DNA of 64,000 nt from Eunapius fragilis. Its lineage: Eukaryota; Porifera; Demospongiae; Spongillida; Spongillidae. Each line of letters begins with the position of its first letter. Within the stretch, counting starts at the first letter, position 1. Position numbers and translations under genes: made by a program. The stretch spans positions 526,375-590,374 of the forward strand of contig OY811972.1 in the NCBI GenBank assembly GCA_963681505.1, read 5' to 3'. This document shows positions 54,700 to 64,000 of the stretch, piece by piece. The notes below the pieces were generated by a model. The model did no database searches. It worked only from the letters and a program-made list of their open reading frames with translations, and was not told where the DNA came from.

Positions 54700-56689
54700 G
54701 CAAGCCTATAAAGTAAATATTATTATAAATATGTCTTTCTCTGATACCTGACTTTATTAAGCTGTTGTTAATATAAATTTCATACTACTCTGCAAGAACT
54801 TCATTGAGTGACTGAAGCAAATACAGGAGATACTTTATAACAAACCAATCTGTTCTTATAGAGCCTCCAGCATTTCTTTCCATACTAAACCATTTTGGAT
54901 AGAAACGCATAGGTTTCTTAACACAAAAAGAAAATGTCTTCACAACGGTTGGTATATTTCCATAAAGTGCTTTTCACCTTGCTTATCCGCGCTTTGTATT
55001 TTCATTAAGGCAGCGATGAACTACCAAAATCATTTAGCAAAAGTGAATTATACTTCTAAAAATCGGCTTTTTGAAAGCACATCAGCCAATCCTGCCATGG
55101 ATGTTGATGATTTCTTTGTGAGTAAGTAACTAGCTGAAATATCATTATTCCTATAAACATTATTGTATTTGAAAAGGTATTGCAGTCCTCCATTGCTAAT
55201 TTTTTTATCCTATCTGCTAATCACGCATTGCCCTAATCTCTCCATAGTATGCATCGCAAGCATTTATGAATTTGGCATATAGGTAAATGAATATTTAATA
55301 ATTATATCCCCAACTTCTAGTATTTTAAAATTGAACGTCTTGGTCATGAAAAAGAAAAGATAATAATAAGGAATTATTAATAATGCATCCATGACCACAT
55401 ATATTTTATACATGCTGCAATCTTGATGCTCTGGTGGCAAAAAATTTACGTGTCTCGAAATAAAAATAAACTACATCTCCTGAAAATAGCGTGGTTAAGG
55501 CTAATTAAAAGGTAGAGATAAATGATAGATGAAGAGGTGTTTCATGTTAGTCTGTAATATTGTAAATATATGCAGTTCTGAAGATGCAATTTAAAAATTC
55601 ACCACATTTCAGAGTAATCATATATGTGATCTTCTTGCTAAATTTTAACGCCTCTGTTGTATCGCTTCATTTGCAAGATGCATCCGCAATAGCTCAGCAC
55701 AATAGATGGTCTATTGCCTATTGTTTATGCAAGTGTTAAAAATACATTCATCATTTTACTTCACACCTTTGTGCTCTATGGATCCAAGTTTTAAATAAGA
55801 ATGAAGCAGAAACTGTACATTTTTTGAAGAGTCTTTTCGTTTTAAGGTGAATTTGGTTATTTGTACAATTTTGAAGTTGCCTGGCAGAGTGGTGGGCAAT
55901 CAGTTCAATATGTCCATTCTGAATTAGAATCCTGGCCACAACCATCGAGCCTATAGAAATTTCCAACTGCCAGCTCCCTCCTTATATCCTTGTTTGACAT
56001 TGAATGTGCCGTGGACCTCTATTTAGCGCAAGGGTAGAATATTCACAATCGATCTATCTTGAAATGGGTGATCTGTTTATTTGCTTCCTATACTGTCCAG
56101 TGGTCATGATGGCTATCATGTCCTATAGTGTGAACAACTTGTACTGCAGCAATAGTTCACTTGTGTTTTTCCATAAAGTCCAATCCCAGTGTCGCAGCCA
56201 TAGTCAGTGCATTGCATTGACTACCACATGCTCAGAATCCTTCCAAGACTACAAGCTAATGTTAGTTTCCTAAGTACCCAGTTTGAAAGCATATAATTAT
56301 ATGTACAATATTTACTTCTAGTATTACAAATAGAAGACAACTATCTCAGTTACAAAATAAACCTCAGCATCAGGAGAGGGTTGTACTGTGGACTCTACTG
56401 GGGGAGATGGAAGCCCTGATGCAGAGGAACGAGTGGCTAACACACTGATGGCCCTGTAGTGGGGTGGACGTTCCGGTGGAGCTAATAGGTGTGTCCGCTG
56501 GTGGAAGTCGAATGGTCACTCGTACAGTACATCTTGCTGAGCTTTTTTATTGTAGTTGGTACATGCATGTATAAGGTTTATCAACTGACAGTAATGAATG
56601 TTGCGTATTTTATAGCTCCATGAGCGAGGCGCGAGTCGCCCCTGAACCATTTTCCGGTATACGTAAAATATTGTACCTCCTTGTAGCTT
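54700..56689. other. Gene-poor interval
   Basis: A weak integrase-like stretch (RASSISFHTKPFW near 54862-54900) and an open frame at 56004-56273 were seen but not supported further. Confidence 0.4.
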
Positions 56690-56792
56690 ACGCACTTATA
56701 GGTCTTCTTCTTATCTGGATCAGCCTTGTAGCTACAGAGGCCTTCTTGTGTTCATGGGATTCGCTATATAGCGTGCTCGCGGGTCTTAGTCT
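56640..56792 (-). pseudogene. Fragment of the YKADP repeat protein
   Basis: On the minus strand SYKADPDKKKTYK is preceded by stops; it matches the basic repeat of element X. It abuts, at 56790-57010, a copy of the 34620-34960 sequence. Confidence 0.5.
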
Positions 56793-57010
56793 AAATAGGT
56801 AGTTGACAAAAAAAACATTCACAGGTCCATAAATAGACGATCAATAGAAGTACGTCGAAAAGTGGACTGGAACCACGACGAAGTGTAGAAACTTGCTGCG
56901 TAATTTGTTTGACTTACCCGGCTTCATTGCTAAGATTCGATTGGTTGCAGAATGCCGTGCAATAGCCTAAATTCAAGCAATACTTCACGATACACCCATA
57001 TCAGGCGCAT
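56790..57010. repeat. Copy of the 34620-34960 sequence
   Basis: Shared phrases in order: TAGGTAGTTGACAAAA, GTACGTC, TGGACTGGAA, GTAGAAACTTGCT, TTACCCG(A/G)CTTCATTGCT, TTGGTTG(C/T)AGAATGCCGTGC, ATATCAGGCGCATTCAATTT. Confidence 0.85.
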
Positions 57011-57029
57011 TCAATTTATAGTAAAATTT

Positions 57030-57560
57030 TGATCCCCTGGGTCACCATACTGCTACATGTAAGAAGGGTGGAGATGTGGTCACACGACATAATTGACGCC
57101 GAGATGCCTTTGTTGATTCTGTCACCAGGCGGATGTTGGTGTTCAGGTTGAGTTGGTAGCACCCTGACACCCTCACTGGTCTCGATCCCGCCCAGCTGAT
57201 GTTTTGGTTTGTGATTGGATTACTGGCAGATTTGCGGCTTTTGATTTCACTGTGTCATCCCCCCCCCCCCCCCCCCCCTCCCCCCCCCTCGCTCTGTCGC
57301 TTCTCTGAATCAAGCATGCACCACATCAGGCTCCATAGCTCTATCAGCAGAAGCCTGCAAGCACAAGGCTAATGATCCCAAATACAGTGAGCTAGGGTGT
57401 GCATGTGTGTGTCCCTCTGGCAGTCGAGACCTATGGGAATTGGGAGGAGGAGGCTAGGGGCACATTTTCCCGTCTAGCTAACTGGTTTTCCGTTGGGTCT
57501 CCAAAGTGAAAGAGCAGCTGTGTGTATGAAGTATACAGCAGGCTCAACCTCACCTTTACC
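57030..57560 (+). pseudogene. Retroelement C-terminal fragment with poly-C insertion
   Basis: Plus-strand fragments HTATCKKGGDVVTRHN, RRDAFVD and, after shifts, pieces corresponding to the RPADV and ANDPK regions of 28286-28897. A ~19-C run (57258-57276) splits it. Badly decayed. Confidence 0.5.
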
Positions 57561-58164
57561 AGATCTGTTATGAGAGCAATTATGGCCCGGACTCTCGTAG
57601 CTTAAACTATTTTAACTGTAGGTGTATAATCCCATGCACATATATTCATGTATTCTCTGCCGCCTTACTATCAATAATACTGCTATGTAGTTATCCATAA
57701 ATACATGAAGCCCAAAGATACGTTCGATACTACATATATGCCGATTGAGTTACCTATACCAGTCTCTTCTTATACTAATTTATTTGTCTCTATGCCATCT
57801 ACCGCTATGATTGCATTAGTTTGTTCAGCATAGGGACAAGCTGCCCAGGATGTGAATACTGGCCTCTACACGTCTCTGCTGTTGGACGATGACGGAACTC
57901 TAGATTTAAATATAAAGAGCACCAAAGAAGACTCTTTTACCTGATTATACTATCTGTAAAATAACCCTTCTGGCATCTCCTAGCCACATTCAAAATGAAT
58001 CCCTATCCTTCTCAGATGAGGTCATTTGTAGCGTGACTGGGCACTAAATTACTCCTTATGCACGTGAACATGAAATAGTACAAATAACTCGTAAGAGCCA
58101 TTAAAATGGTTCAAATTCCAATGTCCCTGTGCATAGGAGCACACCATACATGTTCTATCATAAA

Positions 58165-58215
58165 CAAGTACCTAAAAACATTCTCTAGCGAAAAGTTATC
58201 CGCCCGGAAAAATTT
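58165..58215 (-). repeat. Fragment of an X-type terminal palindrome (P5)
   Basis: CAAGTACCTAAAAACATTCT followed by CTAGCGA matches the outer 30 bp of P1-P4, preceded by A as in the others. Only one arm is seen. Confidence 0.45.
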
Positions 58216-58586
58216 TAGTGTGACTGTTCCAGGCTTGATAAAGCATCCCAATTCTGTAATCATTTGCATGAATTGAGCGGATAACCTTGTGAAGCACCGG
58301 TGTGAACTACTAAGTGCCATGTGGATCGCCCTGTTGAGCACCTGACTGTGAGGTCAAGTGACATAGGATATAGTGGGTTTATACTTTACCCCTGGGACTC
58401 ATTCCATTTCTGCTTTTTCTGTAATAATTATAATGTATATTTTCCAACAAATATCAATGATCATTCATTCGTTTATTAGTCGGCATGAGCATTGTAAGTG
58501 CATAACGTAATGAACCAATCATAATGAACTGACCAATTTACTTATGCATAAAGGTAAACTGGTCAGTTTTTTTTTAAATTAAATAT

Positions 58587-58590
<4 letters not shown>

Positions 58591-58677
<87 letters not shown>
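58591..58677. repeat. (AG)n microsatellite
   Basis: About 43 AG repeats with one AA interruption, ending 24 bp beyond the stop codon of the IL-17-like gene, in its 3' flank. Confidence 0.97.
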
Positions 58678-58701
58678 ACTCAAGTACAATCCATGCTATA
58701 G

Positions 58702-59417
58702 CTAACTGAAACTATTTTCATTACTACATGCACATGACACCGCCACCTTTATCTGTCTCCACTTCCAGGCGCCATCAGTATGGTAGGGTGAACAGTTCGA
58801 GGTATACAAAATAGGAATGGGATAAAATACCGGCACGCACGATTTTTTGACTGGAATGCAATTGTTACAAGGGCCCGAGTCGTCGGTACAAGAGCATTGC
58901 CATGCATTGTACTTACTGCAATCCGCCTGCCAAATTACCTGAGGTATACGGCGTGGATCGTAGTCGCATTTGTATTCCCAGAGGCAGTTATAGCTACTTA
59001 TGAACGCACTGTCCGGAGTAAGTTTTCCGATCATCTCTTTACATACATCATTTGATGCACTTTCGTCCTGTTCATGGTTAAAATTCATGTCCTTTCCTCG
59101 CGGTAGACTATTAAATAACTCTTTTGCTTTGTTTAGTACGCTACTTTCTAAGAACTGGTTCGATGTGAAATTTATATGAACTTCTGGAAACGGAACAGTG
59201 TTTGCATTTAATTTATTGTACAAGGTGATGTTGGTCTCTGGAATGCAGGCACCGGCAGTATCATTTGCGTTATGGAGTACTGGCGCAGCTGAGCACAGTG
59301 CAATTGTAAACCCAACGATCGCTATGCATCGCTCAACTAAAGTCTGTAGGTATAGAAAAGATTAATTAAAACGCTGCATAGTTATTATGCGTGCGATCTT
59401 ACAAGCCTGTTGGACAT
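58702..59417 (-). CDS. Secreted IL-17-like cytokine (two exons)
   Basis: Exon 1 is 59417-59403 (MSNRL) and exon 2 is 59343-58702, joined in phase 0 across a 59-bp GTAAGA...TACAG intron; 218 residues. The signal peptide is MSNRLTLVERCIAIVGFTIA (cut probably near LCSAAP). The mature C-terminal half has the IL-17 hallmark: LWEYKCDYDPRRIPQVIWQA followed by DCSKYNAWQC, then VFYPIPILYTSNC and WKWRQIKVAVSCACS, with the cysteine spacing of the cystine-knot fold. In animals IL-17 proteins are secreted immune signals acting through SEFIR-domain receptors. Length and order fit the family; the insert CTDDSGPCNNCIPVKKSC between strands is cysteine-rich and unusual. No break is seen. Confidence 0.85.
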
Positions 59418-59494
59418 GCTATAAATATGCTCGTCGAATTACTTTTCTCCCGTGTGCTGTGATTGTTAGTGTCTATTATAGAGTGCTTCGCAGC

Positions 59495-59504
59495 ATTATA
59501 TACT
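59495..59504 (-). promoter_or_regulatory. Possible TATA element of the IL-17-like gene
   Basis: TATATAATGC on the minus strand about 80 bp upstream of the ATG. AT-rich surroundings make this only a candidate. Confidence 0.35.
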
Positions 59505-59941
59505 TATCAATATATGCATTGTTTTGAATATAAAGTATTGTTGTGGAACTACTTGGTGGGGCTTTGTTGTCGTTTCACTGCTCGTAATTCCTTAATATAG
59601 CAGTATACTTTTCAAATATACAACATTTCCGCTATAAAACAAAGTTTATCATAGCACAGATAAACAATCCTCAACATTATATCAAATTGTTGTGATTAAT
59701 TTCGGTTATATCTGCACATTGAAGTTATTGCGTAATTAGAAAAGGTCCACATCACCTGCAAGTATTTCAAAACATGACAATAAACTAAGCCGCGAGCCTT
59801 CCAGTGGCAATACAATATCACACATGCTTATTCAACTTCTTATGTCATCCTGAAATAGCTTTTTAAAAAGATTACATTATCAAATTTAATTTTAAAAATA
59901 AATGAAGTAATAGTAAAAAAAATTAAACTTCGGAAAGGTTG

Positions 59942-60230
59942 GCCTCGTTGTCAGCAAATCAATTTAAAAATATGCTGTGGACTGCAGTATCCCAAAGGCA
60001 CATGATAGCTAATCTTAGGATGGAGAAGCTCAATTTGCAACGGAGTCAGAATAATGTTTTGTTGTATGGCTGCTCCTGCTTGGACACCAGCCTCTTGAAT
60101 ACATACGTTGCAGTAGATCCCAATCCGCCTGTGGTTGAGAAGACTAATGGGCAAAAAGAGTCAAACTCGATTTCCCGAATGCGTTCCCTAAACTTAGCTG
60201 AAGAACTTTTGTACATATAATAACTCAATA
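59942..60230 (-). pseudogene. Retroelement tail fragment (STTGG family)
   Basis: On the minus strand KFRERIREIEFDSFCPLVFS, TTGGLGSTATYVFKRL, KQEQPYNKTLF, an in-frame TGA where Trp is expected, then LRCKLSFSILRLAIMCLWD. I recall this as the C-terminus of reverse-transcriptase proteins in cnidarians and sponges. The plus-strand frame over it is a shadow. Confidence 0.55.
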
Positions 60231-60323
60231 CGTAAATTGCATTTTTGATTTATTCTACCTGTAATTATAATCATCCAAGCTAAAAAAAAAAAACCTACAC
60301 TTATATCAGAATAAAGGTGAGCC

Positions 60324-60565
60324 ATGTCATCCTTGATACACCAAATGGAAGTGGATGAAAGGCCTAAAGAGTCTGTCCCATATGATTCTGCAATCAAAAG
60401 GTGTGTTTCCTTGCTATAATTAGAACTAGTTAATCATATGACTATTGGATTTATGCCCCACTTCCCTCTTCATGTTACAGGAGTGATGCAAACATTCATC
60501 TGCAACATGCAGCTATAAAATGTAATGAATGGGCTGCTACAAATGACTCGGCAGATTTTAATTGA
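60324..60565 (+). CDS. Possible small two-exon gene, unknown
   Basis: MSSLIHQMEVDERPKESVPY begins at 60324; exon 1 ends ATCAAAAG|GTGTGT (60400), and exon 2 starts after TGTTACAG at 60481 and runs to TGA at 60565, about 53 residues (ends AATNDSADFN). Splice sites and phase agree, but the product is short and unrecognised, and the region is rich in retroelement debris. Confidence 0.3.
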
Positions 60566-60789
60566 CGCAGTCATGGCTTCTTTACTAATATCCTAGAAGG
60601 CTTTATTGATGAGGTTGGATGGGGCTTCCTCCTCCAGCAAACAGAACTAGAATTCAATCTACCTCGGAACTACATGAGCTATGGTTCTCTGTTGTTCCAT
60701 TCCCTATCCTGCACCTTAGTCCTGCTGAATGTCAGGTGGTAATCAGGTGGGGGCTATGTCTAAGCACTCCAGGAGGTTAGCCCTAGACG

Positions 60790-60900
60790 ACCTTTTTGCC
60801 ACATTGTTGCTTTGTCATAATGCTGCCACCCACCCTTAAATATGGCGGGGATGTGGTTGCTAGGCCCAATCATCTATGGGGCATTTTGTCAACATGCGCA
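60790..60900 (+). pseudogene. Retroelement C-terminal fragment
   Basis: LKYGGDVVARPNHLWGIL corresponds to the KHGGDVVLRHNSFRD segment of 28286-28897. Only about 30 residues are recognisable. Confidence 0.45.
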
Positions 60901-63900
60901 AATGAAAAGGTTGCAAAGGATTATGGCCATCTCAACTTACTTTTTGTGTCCAGAGTTATATTAGAAGGGATTTACATAATGCATAGTAGAATTTTAGGTT
61001 AGATCTTATATTAATATTACATTACATCGAAGTGATGATAATTTTCTGATGTGCATAAAAACGTATTATTACTGAGCTGCATTATAACCATGAATTTAAT
61101 TAATATTGTGTGTATGTAGAAATTAATAATGCAGCAATGTGGTCATTTTGGAGATGGCATTGCAAGAGTGTTTATCATTTTTTTGGTCTTTTTGACAGCC
61201 AAAACGGTAATTCATTTAAAAATCTGGTCAACCCATGAGGTATATTTCAAAAACTGTATTATATTTTCTTTCATCATATATGGCAAGTTATACGAGTACT
61301 TTGATAGGTTTTTGTCTGTTTTATTAGTACTCTGTAATTAGTAATGTGATGCTCAGTAGCCTCAAGCTCCCTGATGGTAAATAGATTGCGCTACTAGAAC
61401 TGGTAATAGTACTTACATTTGCAAGCATAGTATAGAAAGTGTTCAAACTCTGTGTACTTCCTTGACATACTTTCCTTAAAAGCATTTCATTTGCATACCT
61501 TCAAATGCAGGCACTGATTGATGCATGTTGCAGAATTTGAGATTACATGTACTTTTGTATGAAAAATGTTGCATTCAAACATACAAGCATGGAAAGATGT
61601 TGCATTCACTTATGAGGGATAATACCATAGTATCAAGGAGTGTTTAAGCTATGTATTGTTGTGAATTGTTAGGGGAAAGGGCTTGATTATTTTTTTGTGT
61701 TAAGAGTGCAAATTGTCCCATGCTGCTTTTGACATGTTTAATAATGGAATATTTTAAGGCTAGCAACTATATACCCAGCTTTTGCTTAGCCTCTCACTGA
61801 ATTTAGACATCATAAATTAAAGCCTCCAGTAATGACACAATACAGTTGATTCTTTGCTGAAACACACTTCCACAATCTTTTTTATGTGCATCACCAGATA
61901 TCACATACTGCTTGAGAAAGCTGTAGCGTATGAAAAACACTTGTAACAGCAGCATACATGGTTAGGCTCACTTATATCATGTGCAGAAATCTAACAGTTT
62001 TGAAATTGAAATTCATTTTCTAATTTGTATAAACTGGAAAGATCTGGAGTACTATAATGCTTTATGAGGGGACTAACCCCACCCCCCAAAACGCTAGTTG
62101 GAATGCTATTTACTCTTCATTTTTACAGTGCATGCATGCTTTTTACAGTTGTAATGGGGCTATTTTTGGCATTTTTCATATATAATTATATATTTAATTT
62201 CAGATGCCTATCAAATGGTATTTTTCATATCCAGAATACAGGTGCAGTGCCTATGAACATCCTTTAAAAGTCAAGCATACACAAGTTGTCCAATTACAAT
62301 TTGCCATGCATCTAATCATCCACATCTGCTAACATTAAGTGTTGATACTATGAACTCTACACTTCCTGCGTTATAATTTACTCAAACTAGCTGGGATCCA
62401 CCTTTATCGTTGTGTTTTAGGCGTTGCATCCAAAGCTTCACTTGTATAACCATCAACTGTTATTGAGTTGATTTCCACAGATGGCTTTCAGGTTTATCAG
62501 TTTATCTGTGCTCCCCCCCATGTAATATGTACTATAAACTATAGTAGTAACTGCTAGTGTGAGCACATAAAGTCATTGCTCCAAAGATACTATATGTAAT
62601 GTGCAATAAGAATATTTCGTCGTGCATTTACGATGCAAGAAACATGAAATTCACTAGGGTGGTTACAATTTTGTACAATAGCAGATAGCAAATACACTAA
62701 AATAACATAAGGTTGCACTAAACTAATGTCTACTTTGCATGATGTGCGTCTTGATAGCACAGCTTTAGCATTCTGATGCATTAGTGTAACACTCAAGTGG
62801 CAATATATTGAGGCTAGCACCTCAGGCCCTCGTCTTGATGGCTATAAAACTTGTTGTGCCTCATTTCACCCATCACTCTGCACAGGGAACGTCGTTCTAT
62901 GAGTGTTTGTCCTGCTTTCCCAGCTCATGCAGCAGTATAACGTGAGGTCATGCTTGGTCGAATGCTGCTGAACATGAAGAGACCATTAAAGATGTAATAT
63001 GCACCATTTCAATAGGTTGCATAAAAGACCCAACAAAATAAGAAGCACAACAGTCTAAAATTGTGCCTTGTCAACTCAAACACAAGAGCATTCATTGCAT
63101 GTGCAGGTCACAGTGCCAGCAGTTCAGTGTTCCGTTTATAGCTTGTTTATCTGTTTCTTTTCTTTTCTTTTTTCACTTCCCATGTATGCATGTATATTTC
63201 CTCAAATGTTTTGGTCTAGCACACATCATGAGTGAACTTCAACTGCTTGTAGAAGAATAGATTAGATATAATGGTGTTTATAGAAATGAATAGCAAGCAC
63301 CACATTATATAATGCGAAATTGTTACAGCAAATACTATGCCAATGTATTTAGCTATTGTAATTAATATCTGAGTGCAAAGAATATGCCAAACAACAGGAC
63401 AAACGATGCAAGAATAGGTGTGCATAAATTGTGGCCATGCAGAAGTAGCAAATCACCGTGCGGTCTTGTGGTGAACATAATTTTCAGCATCTCATTAGTC
63501 ATAGTATGACGATGTTCCACTATCCAGGAAAAGATAAATTCACGCCATCGGTAGGTTGATAAAGTTTGTAACCTTAACTTTTGTGATTTGTTGCCTTCTT
63601 TTCATGCAAAACGTAGTTTGTGACTCCCAGAAGGTGAGAAAAGTATACATCTGGATGTGTTAAGTATTTCAGTGTGAATTTGTCTAATTGTCTCACGAAA
63701 CGTCAATTACTTCAGCTGGTAAGCGCATAGAACACGTAAGTGATAGAACGTTTAATACTATGTGGAATTGGCCACACCAACTTCAGCCACAATTATTTCT
63801 TCTCAAAACACATTGCTCTGCGCATCTACAAGAGCAATGCAAGATTGGAGAGAGGACGGTTAAGCGAAACAATGAAGTAAGCATTGAGGCACCGAACTGT

Positions 63901-63940
63901 GTGCTACTATCTATCGATTGTCATATATCGTCCCGCGAAT
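60901..63940. other. No gene recognised
   Basis: AT-rich, with short open frames lacking known motifs. No repeat array or RNA gene was seen. Confidence 0.45.
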
Positions 63941-63980
<40 letters not shown>

Positions 63981-63995
63981 TAATAATAATAGTTC
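63941..63995. repeat. (AAT)n microsatellite
   Basis: About 15 AAT units with one interruption, near the window end. Confidence 0.95.
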
Positions 63996-64000
63996 GGGAT

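Noticed and set aside
54850-55120. Integrase C-terminal piece (RASSISFHTKPFW)
   Set aside because: Only about a dozen residues resemble integrase and the continuation does not match.
63705-63750. CTTCAGCTGGTAAGCGC resembling a tRNA A box
   Set aside because: No B box or acceptor stem follows.
1-64000. CRISPR array, bacterial operons or prophage
   Set aside because: Introns, microsatellites and animal protein families show a eukaryotic nuclear sequence; the tandem arrays lack CRISPR-like spacer structure.

Overview
This is an animal nuclear DNA window dominated by mobile elements. Genes have introns, and there are long microsatellites, a satellite array, minisatellites and many poly-G/poly-C runs. 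The best guess for the host is a demosponge, possibly an Amphimedon-like haplosclerid. That rests on recalled resemblance of several repeat proteins (the YKADPEKKKAS-type repeats, SWIM/YqaJ and DDE transposase fragments, retroelement C-terminal domains) to sponge sequences; no search was run.

Layout. 0.7-6.7 kb: a gene-family fragment, an ~185-bp satellite (about 18 copies), then a broken transposase and a convergent broken SWIM/YqaJ gene that look like one ISL2EU-type transposon. 6.9-9.2 kb: a 2.2-kb Helitron-like element, here called X, with a 5' TC-hairpin and a ~300-bp 3'-terminal palindrome; an inverted copy lies at 15.3-19.7 kb and is itself split by a related 2.05-kb element X'. 10.0-12.6 kb and 46.3-48.3 kb: an inverted segmental duplication, each arm carrying an intact two-exon secreted jacalin-like lectin gene. 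13.5-14.6 kb: an inverted-repeat element holding a helicase fragment and a hAT-type MITE. 21.1-27.4 kb: a minus-strand multi-exon BEN-domain gene whose introns contain arrays of 30-nt, phase-0 microexons. 27.9-28.9 kb, 57.0-57.6 kb and 59.9-60.9 kb: retroelement C-terminal fragments.

29.3-32.8 kb: a Ginger-type DNA transposon (integrase + OTU protease) inserted into a minisatellite. 33.7-34.5 kb: an integrase-PHD fragment with a local inversion. 40.5-46.0 kb: a second, complete-ended Ginger element (integrase + Ulp1 protease + PHD) with ~70-bp terminal repeats and a perfect TATA target duplication. 0.7, 34.6-36.6 and 51.5-52.5 kb: three decayed copies of an unrecognised protein family. 54.6 kb: a lone exon of a class C (GABA-B-like) receptor. 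58.7-59.4 kb: an intact gene for a secreted IL-17-like cytokine. The last 3 kb shows little.

Apparently functional host genes are the two lectins, the IL-17-like gene and probably the BEN gene. Nearly all other coding sequence is transposon-derived, with frameshifts or stops. Several insertions can be dated relative to each other because a paralogous uninterrupted site is present in the same window.
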